Below are positions 17,984-26,019 of a stretch of 55,990 nucleotides of DNA, in pieces. How positions within the stretch are numbered: position 1 is the first letter of the stretch; each line of letters opens with the position of its first letter. Made by a program: the position numbers and the translations under genes. The stretch is taken from positions 133,220 through 189,209 of the forward strand of contig NZ_KE150267.1 of the NCBI RefSeq assembly GCF_000411155.1. The letters run 5' to 3'. This DNA comes from Gleimia europaea ACS-120-V-Col10b. GTDB lineage: Bacteria > Actinomycetota > Actinomycetes > Actinomycetales > Actinomycetaceae. Below the pieces are notes generated by a model, which saw nothing but the letters and a program-made list of their open reading frames with translations, did no database searches and was not told the DNA's origin.

Positions 17984-17995
17984 ACCCCCTGGGGT
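17984..17995. promoter_or_regulatory. Palindrome ACCCCCTGGGGT (CsoR/RcnR-like operator candidate)
   Basis: ACCCC-CT-GGGGT is a symmetric element 33 nt upstream of the start of the frameshifted membrane-protein gene, followed by TATTGT (a possible -10 at 17995-18000). G/C-tract palindromes of this form resemble operators of CsoR-family metal and persulfide sensors; no such regulator is encoded in this window. Confidence 0.3.
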
Positions 17996-18028
17996 ATTGT
18001 GTGGTGGGTGAGGGAGGAAAGGGATGCC

Positions 18029-18521
18029 GTGGAGAGCTCGACTGTAAAGGTGCTTTCACAACCGATGCCGCAGAGGCTTGGCGCCGATTATGTTGCGGCG
18101 GACGGCGCGAGGAGGGCGGAGCGGCGCAGGCGCCTACTGATTGCGGCGGCGTGGGCGCTTGGGGGTCTTGCTGTTCCTGGGCCTGCCAACGGACCTGGTT
18201 CCTAACCCTATCTTTGGGCGCGAAGTGCCTATCCGCTGGTGGGAGTATCCGGTTGTGGGCGCGACGATGGCGCTCACGTTCGCGTGGTTTGCTGTGCAGG
18301 CCCCGCCGATGGAGTTTCAAAAGAATGGGCGCCTGCTTGGCGGGGTGATGCTCACTTTGTTCGCCGTGGCGTGTCCGGTGTGTAACAAGATTGTCTTGCT
18401 TTTGCTTGGCACCTCAGGGGCGCTTGGGTTCTGGGCGCCGTTACAACCCTATATCGCGGTGTTTTCGCTGGCCGCGTTGGCTCTCGCGCTCTACTTGCGT
18501 ATGCGCGTCGCCCGCAAGTGA
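18029..18521 (+). pseudogene. Frameshifted small membrane protein with CPVC motif
   Basis: Two reading frames join into one plausible protein of about 164 residues. Frame 1 runs from GTG 18029 (GGGAGGAAAGG upstream) through RRAERRRRLLIAAAWALG; frame 3 continues with VLLFLGLPTDLVPNPIFG, RWWEYPVVGA and ACPVCNKIVLLLLGTSGAL. The switch falls in the run GGGGG at 18161-18165; with four Gs the frames fuse. The joined product has four hydrophobic segments and resembles a conserved actinobacterial membrane protein whose function I do not know. It may be a real frameshift mutation, phase variation or a homopolymer read error. An in-frame TTG at 18141 would give a shorter product. Confidence 0.65.
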
Positions 18522-18621
18522 TGCTGTTTGTAGCGTATTTCTGCGGCGTTGCGTCAAACGTGTCCGCGAGCGGGTAATAATGGAAGTTGGCCTAGTAGCT
18601 GAACAGGATGGGTGGTGTCCC

Positions 18622-19137
18622 ATGACGGTCGCGATGATTTGGGCGCAAGATGTGAACGGCGTCCTCGGAAATGGTAGAGAAATGCTGTGGCACGTGCCCG
18701 GCGACTTCAAGCATTTTAAGGCGGCAACGCTTGGGCATCCGGTGATTATGGGGCGAGGATCGTGGGAGGCGCTCGGCGGCAAGCCTTTGCCGGGCCGCTT
18801 GAACGTAGTAATTACGGGGCAGGAGGGTTACGAGGCCGAGGGCGCTGAGGTTGCTCATTCGCTTGGGCAGGCGGTTGCGGTGGCGCGAACTTCCGCGGAA
18901 CTCGTATGGATTGTGGGAGGTGCGCGGGTTTACGCCGAGGCGATGGGGATTGCTGATGAGCTTGTGGTGACAGATCTGGATCTAGAGGTCGCGCCCGCAC
19001 CCGACCTGGTCTACGCGCCGACTATTGACGCTGAGACTTGGCAGGCTGATCCGGAACGGTCGGACGCGCAGTGGAGGACCCAATCTGGTGATGCGAGATG
19101 GAAGGTCACCACCTACGTGCGGCGTCGAGCGGCTTAA
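18622..19137 (+). CDS. folA: Dihydrofolate reductase
   Basis: 171 residues covering a complete DHFR fold. It reduces dihydrofolate to tetrahydrofolate with NADPH. Visible signatures: AMIWAQDVNGVLGNG at the start, WHVPGDFKHFK with the catalytic acid Asp28, the NADPH-binding GHPVIMGRGSWEALGGKPLPGR region, and WIVGGARVYAEA. Start ATG 18622 follows GGTGG; earlier in-frame ATG at 18580 would add 14 residues not typical of the family. thyA, its usual metabolic partner, lies 12 kb away and not in an operon. Its stop codon overlaps the stop of the convergent Nudix gene by 4 nt. Confidence 0.93.
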   Translation: MTVAMIWAQDVNGVLGNGREMLWHVPGDFKHFKAATLGHPVIMGRGSWEALGGKPLPGRLNVVITGQEGYEAEGAEVAHSLGQAVAVARTSAELVWIVGGARVYAEAMGIADELVVTDLDLEVAPAPDLVYAPTIDAETWQADPERSDAQWRTQSGDARWKVTTYVRRRAA

Positions 19138-19649
19138 AGGTCAGGGATTTCTGCGGCTGCCTCGGCCGCGTCTTGGTCAAAGCTGAATAGTGTGGGCTGC
19201 GGGTCGGCGAGCGCCAGGCTGATCGTGTGTTTGAACCGCTCGTTCATGTCGGGAAGTGCATCAATGGGGAACCACCGCACTTCGGAGTTTTCTCCATCGA
19301 TTGGCCTTGGCGTGCCGCTCACGTAGCGCATGTGCACGGAAATGTCGAGGTACGAGCTCACATCCCCATTCGGGTATGTCACCGGCCCTACCGTGCCGAT
19401 AGATAGGATACGGGTTGGTTCGCACATGACCCCGGCCTCTTCGATCGCCTCGCGGATAGCGGCGTTTGCGGGCTCCTCATCGGGGTCAATTATGCCGGTG
19501 ACGGGGGTCCAATGGCCGTTATCTGCGCGTTTCACTAGCAGCACCTCGGTGGCCTCCTCGTTCGTAATAACTGCGGTAACGCCCGACAGCCATAGGGGAG
19601 CATTTCCAACATGCTCGCGCAGGTCTGCAACAAATTTTGGTATAGCCAT
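19134..19649 (-). CDS. Nudix hydrolase
   Basis: 171 residues with a full Nudix box (GIIDPDEEPANAAI then REAIEEAGV, matching GX5EX7REUXEEXGU). These enzymes hydrolyse nucleoside diphosphates linked to another moiety; the substrate is not deducible. The N-terminal segment preceding the fold (VADLREHVGNAPLWLSGVTAVI) is typical of actinobacterial ADP-ribose/NADH-type Nudix proteins. No Shine-Dalgarno: TAAACT lies 6 nt upstream of the ATG, so the message may be leaderless. Confidence 0.88.
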   Translation of the reverse strand: MAIPKFVADLREHVGNAPLWLSGVTAVITNEEATEVLLVKRADNGHWTPVTGIIDPDEEPANAAIREAIEEAGVMCEPTRILSIGTVGPVTYPNGDVSSYLDISVHMRYVSGTPRPIDGENSEVRWFPIDALPDMNERFKHTISLALADPQPTLFSFDQDAAEAAAEIPDL

Positions 19650-19812
19650 GCCTTCAGTTTATGCCTTAGAGGTGCGAGGGCATGATGACAGTTCCCCTCG
19701 CGGACGAGGTTGCGCCAAGGCCCAACCGTGTCCTCGGCAGTGCGCCCCGCAGGGTTGCCTCCCGCATGCCGCGTGTTGCGCGCTGTACCTGCTCATTTTC
19801 GGGGTTACGGTT

Positions 19813-19846
19813 TTGGGCCCGGGCGCGCGCTTCGTATGCTGAACGT
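19813..19846 (+). promoter_or_regulatory. Leaderless promoter of the MFS transporter gene
   Basis: TTGGGC (19813-19818), 16-nt spacer, TATGCT (19835-19840), then 6 nt and ATG at 19847. The start codon would be at or beside the transcription start. No ribosome-binding site precedes it. Confidence 0.5.
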
Positions 19847-21097
19847 ATGACTGATAGTAAGCGTTTGTTGTCGGCGATTGTTGCGATTGTTTTCTTCACT
19901 TACATCGGTCAGTTTTTGTTGAATGCGGCGATTGCTCCATTGTCGAGGGCGTTAGGGCTCGCGGAATGGCATATGGGTGCTGCGCTCTCGCTGGCTGCGA
20001 TCATGGTGACTTTGTTGAGTCAACCGTGGGGGCGGGCTTCGCTTTCGTGGGGGCGCCGGCCGGTGCTTTTATCGGCGTTGGTTCTGGCGCTTTGCGCGGG
20101 ATTGTTGTTCTCTTTGACGGTTTGGCTCCGCACGGCGATGCTGATTCCGGCGGGAGTAGCGGCGGCGGGCATCATTTTGGCTCGGGGCGGTTTCTTTGGT
20201 GCGGCCGTGGCGGCTGTGCCTCCAACGGGGCAGGCGCTAATCGCGGAGATCACACCCGACGAAGCCTCGCGCGTCCGCGGTATGGCCGCGTTCGGGTCGG
20301 CGTTTAATGTGGCGGCAATGGTAGGAGCGCTTCTGTCGGGGCTGCTCGCCGCATGGTGGTTGATGGCGCCGGTTTATGCGACGCCTGTGAGTGTTGGCAT
20401 AGCGCTCGTAATCGCGCTACTGACGCTGCCTAAGTCGACGAGGCGCGAAGGCGCGGCTAAGCCTCCCAAGATGTCGGCATGTGACCGGCGAGTGAGGCCG
20501 TATTTGGCGGCGGGTTTTGGCATGTTCTTCGCGATGGGTATCGTGCAGATTTGCATCGGGTTTGTGGTGCAGGATCGGTTCTGTATTGCGCCGGAGAATG
20601 CGGTGCTACCTACGGGCCTGGCGATGCTCGGCCAGGCGGCTGGCGCGATTTTCTCGCAGCTGGTTTTGGTGCCACGGTTGGTGTGGCCGCCGCGCAGGTT
20701 GTTGCGCGTAGGATTGATGGTGGTTGTGCTCGCGGTGACGGGCATTGTGTTGTCGTTGCCTCTGTGGGTGACGATTTTGTGCGTGACGCTGATTGGTGTG
20801 GGCGCGGGGCTTGCGGGGCCTGGTTATAACGCGGGAGCGTCGCTGAAGGTTGCCCCTGAAGAGCAGGGATCCGTTGCCGGCCTCCTCTCCGCAACTGGTG
20901 GTTTGACCTGGGTTTTTGCGCCTATCACGGGCACAGTTTTGTATGGGTTGTCGCCGCTGGCCGCGTTGTTGTTAGCGGTTGGGGCGGTTTCAGCTTCGGC
21001 GGGGGTGGCTTGGTTGCACCCGGAGTTCAGGTCAGATAATTGGGGTGAGCGCCTCCGCTCTCGACTTAAGAGGACGAAGCCGGTAAGCCGCGATTAG
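19847..21097 (+). CDS. MFS transporter (drug-efflux-like)
   Basis: 416 residues, about 12 transmembrane helices. The loop between helices 2 and 3 carries a motif-A-like sequence (QPWGRASLSWGRRPVLL), and helix 5 has the GPGYNAGASLKV-type antiporter-like motif in the second half. Substrate unknown; the pattern suggests a DHA1-like proton antiporter. An isolated reverse box 1 of the intergenic repeat (GACAGTTCCCCTCGCGG, about 19686-19702) lies upstream. Stands alone, divergent from the Nudix gene. Confidence 0.82.
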   Translation: MTDSKRLLSAIVAIVFFTYIGQFLLNAAIAPLSRALGLAEWHMGAALSLAAIMVTLLSQPWGRASLSWGRRPVLLSALVLALCAGLLFSLTVWLRTAMLIPAGVAAAGIILARGGFFGAAVAAVPPTGQALIAEITPDEASRVRGMAAFGSAFNVAAMVGALLSGLLAAWWLMAPVYATPVSVGIALVIALLTLPKSTRREGAAKPPKMSACDRRVRPYLAAGFGMFFAMGIVQICIGFVVQDRFCIAPENAVLPTGLAMLGQAAGAIFSQLVLVPRLVWPPRRLLRVGLMVVVLAVTGIVLSLPLWVTILCVTLIGVGAGLAGPGYNAGASLKVAPEEQGSVAGLLSATGGLTWVFAPITGTVLYGLSPLAALLLAVGAVSASAGVAWLHPEFRSDNWGERLRSRLKRTKPVSRD

Positions 21098-21189
21098 GTA
21101 CGGCCTGAGGCTAGCCTCTCTCTTGGGTCAGGGTGGGGTGCTCTCTTGGGTGTTGATGGCGGTGCGCTCAGCTCCGTGGCCCATACAAG

Positions 21190-21497
21190 GTGCGTGAGGG
21201 AAAGTGGCGAGTTTTGGGCTGGTTGCTGCCAGTTTGGGTCTGAATCGCGTGTGAGCCGCAGGCGAAATCTGAGTCCGTGAGGAAAAGTGGCTATATCGGG
21301 CCCTGTTTACGACGGTTTGGGTCTGATTGGTGTTGGGTGTGGGTGCGGGTGGTTGGTATTCAGAGGGGAACTGGCCATCTTGGGGTGTGTTTTCGCCGGT
21401 TTGGGTCTGAATCGCATTTGAGACAGCGGCTGTATTTGCATCTGTGAGGGGAACTGTCGGTTTCGGCCACTCGTTGCGCCATTTTGGGTCTGAAAAC
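21190..21497 (+). repeat. 83-nt-period intergenic repeat, array H (4 units)
   Basis: GGTCTGA cores at 21237, 21320, 21404 and 21487 (spacings 83, 84, 83); box 1 at 21194, 21278, 21362 (CAGAGGGGAACTGGCC) and 21444. The array ends about 60 bp before the promoter of the anchored-repeat locus. Confidence 0.83.
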
Positions 21498-21545
21498 CTT
21501 TTAGTGCACGGGCAGTGTGTGTGACGCAGCGCCCACCAAACCTCA

Positions 21546-21581
21546 TTGATAAGAGTAATGAGAAGCGTTATCATATAAACC
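21546..21581 (+). promoter_or_regulatory. Leaderless promoter of the anchored-repeat locus with Zur-like box
   Basis: TTGATA (21546-21551), 17-nt spacer, TATCAT (21569-21574), then 7 nt to the ATG at 21582: a near-ideal sigma-70-type promoter whose transcript would begin at the start codon. ATGAGAAGCGTTATCAT (21558-21574) is an imperfect palindrome of the ATGAnAAnCnTTnTCAT form expected of actinobacterial Zur operators, and covers the spacer and -10. Binding would block RNA polymerase. Zinc control is inferred from the pattern and the ZnuA-like gene content. Confidence 0.6.
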
Positions 21582-23504
21582 ATGTTTAAACGACACTTCG
21601 CTTCCGCACTGGTTGCCTTAGTATTTTGCGCGTCCGCAGTTCTCGCTGGATCTCCGGATGCCCAAGCTGCGCAACCCCAAGCCGCGCAACCTCGCGCCGC
21701 ACTGTTGCAATCCACACCGCTTCACGCAGCGCAGCACCACGTCGCGCGGTTCGGGTCTCAGATGCAAGTTGTGCACCCGCAACTCGCTAGTTCCACAGAT
21801 TTGGAATCACGAGTGGTTTTAGATCACGGACATGTGGACGCGTTTTCCGTGGCCCTCGCAGGTGAGGATGTGTCGCTCGCGGTGAACGAAGACGTGACCG
21901 GCTCGCACGTGCATCGAGCGGCGGAGGACGTCTTGTTTCACGTGAAACAAGAGGCATACACAGATGTGACGGCAAAAATCGCGGGCATCGAGCGCGTTGG
22001 ATATACGTTGCCACAAACCCAGCAGGCGGATCTGTTGTGGCCGGGCTGGGATTCGATGGCGGTCGCCGATAGGAAGCCCGACGCGTCGGTGGCGATTACG
22101 ATCGATACGCTCGCTGGCCCGGGCGAGGTGTTCTTGTGGCAGGACAGCTTCTCTGGCGAACCTCAGCCGGTCACAGATGCAGGTTTGCGTTTGCGTTCGG
22201 GTGCGGTAATCTCTCAGGAATCACCAGCTCACGTGCATGCGAACTGGCTGTTCACGAAGCCGGGCGCGTATCAGATGACTGTGCGAGCCACGGTAAATAC
22301 CGGGGGTCGCGCGCTCACGTCGAAGCCGGCAACGCTCACTTGGATTGTTGGAGACCTCCAAGCTGGCATGTCCAGTCTGAATACCGATTCGTCCAAGGAG
22401 CCTAATGCGTCCGGCTCTGATAATTCCGGTGATCCCGAGGGGCAATCGGCGTATGGCAAAGCAGGGGTAGCCCGTCTGGAGGGCAGCTCGCATGACAGTG
22501 GCGCCCAGCAGGGCGGCAAGCCCGAAAAAGAGGGAGAGGCTGGGCTCAGCGAAGCTACTGGTCAGCAGGCCCCGGGACGCACACCAGATGCTGGAGCCGA
22601 AGCCGGTAGGCAAACTAAGCCCCCGCAGAAGAGCCCGGCCCAAACGCCAACTCAGCCAGGCCAGCCGGCTCCCACAGTAGAACAATGCATCCCCACAGAG
22701 GTGTCGGTTCCAGCGGCAGGCTCTGCCTCGGGAAGTCACACGATCCCCGCTAACACGCACGTGCACCCAAACTGGGTGTTTTCGAAAGAGGGAACCTACC
22801 GGGTTTCGCTGACACAGACGGCAACCACGAAGGCGGGGAAGAAGCTTAGCGCGACCGGCACTCTTACCTTCAATGTTGGGGGTAGCGGTAATGCGACGTC
22901 GGGCCACTTCGATGTTGGCTCGGTTGTTGAGTCGGGGCAGCTGAAGATGCTGGTGAAGGATGACCGTTCGCAGCCGGCATCGTGGCGGAACCCCAGCGAG
23001 CTCGTATTTGGGTTGTCTGATGCGGCGAGGGTTGCGGCACCGGCCGGTATCGAGTTTGTGGCACCTCAGGGCGCGCCCGTATGGATTATCAGCTCAACGC
23101 AAATGCAGGGAGTGCCGTGGGTTGGCGCGAACACGCAACACCCGTCGCTCTCACAAGCGACGACCGGGGCAGTTACCTGGACCGTGAATAGCGTACAGGG
23201 GCCGGGAGCGATGGCCGTGTTCGAGTCCGGTTCGTTCGGCCAGATTGTTGGCAAGCGTTGGTTTGGCGCGTCCGGCGATGGCACAGCGAAGGTATTCGTC
23301 GGCAAAACAGCCTCGGGGAAGGATTGCGAACTGAGCCCGGAACAGATAGCCGAGATCGAGGCTGCGGGCGGTGTCGTGGGAGGGCGCCTCGCCACCACGG
23401 GGTCTAACCCGGTGGTGCCGTGGCTTGGAGCAGCGTTCAGCATGATTGTTGCGGGAGCTCTGCTTATTAGGGTGGCCAGACCCGCCTCTCCTGCAGTTTC
23501 GTGA
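21582..23504 (+). CDS. Surface-anchored 'anchored repeat' (choice-of-anchor M) protein with LATTG sorting-like signal
   Basis: 640 residues. Signal peptide with likely cleavage after AQA (residue 29). A repeat domain of the TIGR03769 type spans about 80-255: it opens with DHGHVDAF (GHVD 83-86) and closes with HVHANWLFTKPGAY (HVH 217-219). After a Gly/Pro/Gln-rich linker a second closing segment (HVHPNWVFSKEGTY) precedes another opening half (about 440-570). The C-terminus has LATTG (603-607), a hydrophobic stretch and Arg-containing tail, resembling a sortase signal. His-x-His sites suggest metal capture on the surface. First gene of the ABC locus; overlaps the next by GTGA. A perfect parS site lies inside it (21934-21949). 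Confidence 0.85.
   Translation: MFKRHFASALVALVFCASAVLAGSPDAQAAQPQAAQPRAALLQSTPLHAAQHHVARFGSQMQVVHPQLASSTDLESRVVLDHGHVDAFSVALAGEDVSLAVNEDVTGSHVHRAAEDVLFHVKQEAYTDVTAKIAGIERVGYTLPQTQQADLLWPGWDSMAVADRKPDASVAITIDTLAGPGEVFLWQDSFSGEPQPVTDAGLRLRSGAVISQESPAHVHANWLFTKPGAYQMTVRATVNTGGRALTSKPATLTWIVGDLQAGMSSLNTDSSKEPNASGSDNSGDPEGQSAYGKAGVARLEGSSHDSGAQQGGKPEKEGEAGLSEATGQQAPGRTPDAGAEAGRQTKPPQKSPAQTPTQPGQPAPTVEQCIPTEVSVPAAGSASGSHTIPANTHVHPNWVFSKEGTYRVSLTQTATTKAGKKLSATGTLTFNVGGSGNATSGHFDVGSVVESGQLKMLVKDDRSQPASWRNPSELVFGLSDAARVAAPAGIEFVAPQGAPVWIISSTQMQGVPWVGANTQHPSLSQATTGAVTWTVNSVQGPGAMAVFESGSFGQIVGKRWFGASGDGTAKVFVGKTASGKDCELSPEQIAEIEAAGGVVGGRLATTGSNPVVPWLGAAFSMIVAGALLIRVARPASPAVS
21932..21951. promoter_or_regulatory. 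parS centromere site (ParB binding) inside a coding sequence
   Basis: CTTGTTTCACGTGAAACAAG is a perfect 20-bp palindrome that contains the exact bacterial parS 16-mer TGTTTCACGTGAAACA (21934-21949). It is read in frame as ...Leu-Phe-His-Val-Lys-Gln-Glu... in the repeat domain of the surface protein. The chance expectation of the exact 16-mer in 56 kb is about 1 in 75,000, so ParB binding is very likely. I saw no other copy in the window. Confidence 0.88.
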
Positions 23505-25078
23505 ATAGAAAACCATTGATAGTGGCGACCGCCGTGGCGCTCTTGCTTGGAGGGTGCACGCCAGCGAATGCGTCGCGGGATAACCGGATTCAGGTTGTCA
23601 CATCAACACCGATTATCGCGGATCTGGTGCGTAACGTGGCCGGGCAGGACGCGTCGGTCACCAGCCTCGTGCCGGTCGGGTCGGACCCGCATTCTTATGA
23701 GCCTCCGCTACGAGCTGTGCGGGACGTGGCGTGGGCGGATCTCGCGTTCGAGAACGGCCTTTTGCTCGAGTCCGGCGCCATCCGGCACACAATGAGGGCA
23801 AATTTGCGTGAGGGGGTGCCGCTGATCAGCTTGGGGGACAAGGCTCCCGCGTACGGAGGGCGCCACATTCGTCTGGTTGAGGATTTCGCGTTATCCACAG
23901 TTTGGCTCGGGTTTAGGTCTGACCAGCTGCCGGGTGCCTGGCAGATCCGCGCTACCTCGATGGATGGCCCGGGTAGGCTGGCGGCTTTTACCACCGGAAC
24001 ATTTGGCGAGGGACGCCCGCACATCACGTCGGCCGATGGATTCAGTCCGGCAGACGCCGTGGCGCTACCTCCCGACGCGCACACCCACATGTCGTGGGCG
24101 TTTAGCGAGGCTGGAACTTACACTCTGCATCTTGTGCAGGAGCCACATTCTGGGAAACAAGATGTTGTGAAGGATGAGGGGGCGCCGGGCGCAGGTAGCT
24201 CCGAGACCCAAAGTGCCGGGCCGAAAGACGAGGCCGTAATTCGTTTCGCGGTTGGTGTAGAGCCTGACGCCGGCCTCGTGCACTTGGATGCGGGACATGT
24301 GGATATTACGGCGACACCTAAAGGAATTCGCTTGCTCGCAAACGAGGATGGGAAGTCTGTTTTTTACGACCCACAGGACGTGGTGGTCGTCGTGCCTAAT
24401 CGAACGCTTACAAAAGTACCGCAAGGAAATTGGGCTTTTTTGGGGAAGCCGGGGGAGGGCACGTGGATTTTGGCCCAGGCTGTTGTGGGCGAGCATATTC
24501 ATGGCGAAATTGATCCACACCTTTGGCACGACGTGAACAACGCGATCGCTTACGTGGATGTCATTGGCGAGGAGCTTGCGAAGGCTGATCCGAAGCACGC
24601 GTCTGCCTACGCGGCTCGCGCCAAGGAGTTTAAGGCGGAGCTGCGCCAGCTTGACCAGTGGACAACCGCCGTGCTCGCTTCCATTACGCCGCAAAACCGC
24701 AAGCTCGTCACTGCGCATGACGCGTTTGGGTATTTAGCCTCGCGATACGGCCTGGAGGTTGCCGGCTTCGTCGCCCCAAACCCGTCGGTCGAGCCAAGTT
24801 CGCGCGACATGGCGATCCTGGCCCGCCAACTTAGAGACCTGCACGTTCCGGCGGTGTTTGAAAACCCGGCCTCGGCGGCACATCAGGCGGAGCTACAAAG
24901 CGCGGCCGAGAGTGCTCGAGTGCGGCTCTGCTCAATTTACGCGGACAGTTTGACGGAACAAACTCCGACGTACGTGAGCCTCGTCGAAACAAACGTTATG
25001 TCTTTGAAAGCTTGCCTTGATCCCACTTCGCAAGGAGCCTGGCCGCGCGCCTCGCAACCAGTTTTGAAAGGAATTTGA
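23501..25078 (+). CDS. Anchored-repeat ABC transporter substrate-binding lipoprotein (ZnuA-like)
   Basis: 525 residues, matching the TIGR03772-type family. Lipobox LLGGC (Cys19). A cluster-9 (zinc/manganese) binding fold is split: the N-lobe (22-115) includes GSDPHSYEP with His64, and the C-lobe (335-525) includes DPHLWHD (His340), TAHDAFGYLA (His406) and YADSL (Asp482), together the classic His3-Asp metal site. Between them, about 120-335, sits repeat-domain material: a closing half with HTHMSWAFSEAGTY (194-207) comes before an opening half (GHVDITAT, 265-272). Begins GTG overlapping the previous stop, ends overlapping the next start. Role: periplasmic-face metal receptor delivering Zn or Mn to the permease. 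Confidence 0.88.
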   Translation: MNRKPLIVATAVALLLGGCTPANASRDNRIQVVTSTPIIADLVRNVAGQDASVTSLVPVGSDPHSYEPPLRAVRDVAWADLAFENGLLLESGAIRHTMRANLREGVPLISLGDKAPAYGGRHIRLVEDFALSTVWLGFRSDQLPGAWQIRATSMDGPGRLAAFTTGTFGEGRPHITSADGFSPADAVALPPDAHTHMSWAFSEAGTYTLHLVQEPHSGKQDVVKDEGAPGAGSSETQSAGPKDEAVIRFAVGVEPDAGLVHLDAGHVDITATPKGIRLLANEDGKSVFYDPQDVVVVVPNRTLTKVPQGNWAFLGKPGEGTWILAQAVVGEHIHGEIDPHLWHDVNNAIAYVDVIGEELAKADPKHASAYAARAKEFKAELRQLDQWTTAVLASITPQNRKLVTAHDAFGYLASRYGLEVAGFVAPNPSVEPSSRDMAILARQLRDLHVPAVFENPASAAHQAELQSAAESARVRLCSIYADSLTEQTPTYVSLVETNVMSLKACLDPTSQGAWPRASQPVLKGI

Positions 25079-26019
25079 TGAAAACCGCACTCTCAACCCT
25101 TATGGGAGCTTCTTTGCTCGCGGTCTCCGCGATGTCTTCTCTGCCAGTCATGCCGTCTGATTCCGATGTTGATCCGGCGCTAACGCAGACGGTGACAGGC
25201 AATGAGAAGGTTGCCTCGAAGGGCGAGAAAATCGAAATCTCAGCCGGACACGTAGACATGGGGGCCACGCTTTCGGATTCGTTCGAGCTCATGGCGCGCG
25301 ACGACACTGCTCCGGAACCGGTTTGGCGCCACCTCGACGATGTGGTCTTTGTGATTGGCGAGGCGGGAAAGCTGACGGTTCCAGACGACCCGGCGTACAC
25401 GTTCACCAAGGCTGAGGGCCAGGCTTGGGTGATCCCGCAACACGAGATTGAGGGAGTGCCATGGTTGGGCTGGAATACGCAGCACCCCCAGCTGGTTGAG
25501 AAGGCACCAGGTGGTGTGGATCTGATTTTTGAGGGGCACGAGGGTCCGGGTGTCTTGACCACTTTTGTCGAGGCGGGAAATTTCTCCGGCCCGCAGGTCA
25601 TTTGGGATTCGACTAGGGGCCACGGCCAGCTGATTCACGTCGAACCGTCCACGCATACGCACGTTTCGTGGGTTTTCACAAAGCCGGGTGAGCATCTGGT
25701 TCGCGTGACGGCGCAGGCCACTATTGATGGGGAGATTGTGTCGAATACGCAGACTTTACGTTTCGCCGTTGGTCCCAATGCGAGTGTGGAGGCCGCGCAT
25801 GAGCTTACTTGGTCATCGCAGGATATCGGTGGCGTAGCAGGATCGAAGAACGAGGGCGAGGCGGGCGAAGGCGTGACTTCCAAGAGTGCGGAACCGTCGG
25901 GTAACGGCCTGGCGCTTTCGGTCGGAATCGGCGTGGGCGTTGCCGCGCTGATCATCGCGGTGGGGGCCTTGCTGATGCGGCGGATGAGTCGGAGCCGTAA
26001 AGAGGAGGCCCTGTCTTGA
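25078..26019 (+). CDS. Membrane-anchored single 'anchored repeat' domain protein
   Basis: 313 residues. Signal peptide, then one complete repeat domain (about 52-232) opening with SAGHVDMGATLSD (GHVD 57-60) and closing with HTHVSWVFTKPGEH. A low-complexity Glu/Gly/Ser stretch and a C-terminal transmembrane helix (about 280-303) ending in a basic tail follow; there is no LPxTG-like motif. ATG 25078 overlaps the previous TGA and has AAAGGA 5 nt upstream; a TTG one codon earlier is possible. Probably displays the metal-binding repeat near the membrane, next to the lipoprotein receptor and transporter. Role inferred from locus. Confidence 0.82.
   Translation: MKTALSTLMGASLLAVSAMSSLPVMPSDSDVDPALTQTVTGNEKVASKGEKIEISAGHVDMGATLSDSFELMARDDTAPEPVWRHLDDVVFVIGEAGKLTVPDDPAYTFTKAEGQAWVIPQHEIEGVPWLGWNTQHPQLVEKAPGGVDLIFEGHEGPGVLTTFVEAGNFSGPQVIWDSTRGHGQLIHVEPSTHTHVSWVFTKPGEHLVRVTAQATIDGEIVSNTQTLRFAVGPNASVEAAHELTWSSQDIGGVAGSKNEGEAGEGVTSKSAEPSGNGLALSVGIGVGVAALIIAVGALLMRRMSRSRKEEALS

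Noticed and set aside
23891..23899. DnaA box TTATCCACA in the receptor gene, 2 kb from parS
   Set aside because: A single 9-mer is expected by chance roughly every other 56-kb window; no cluster of DnaA boxes or AT-rich unwinding region, so no origin is claimed.
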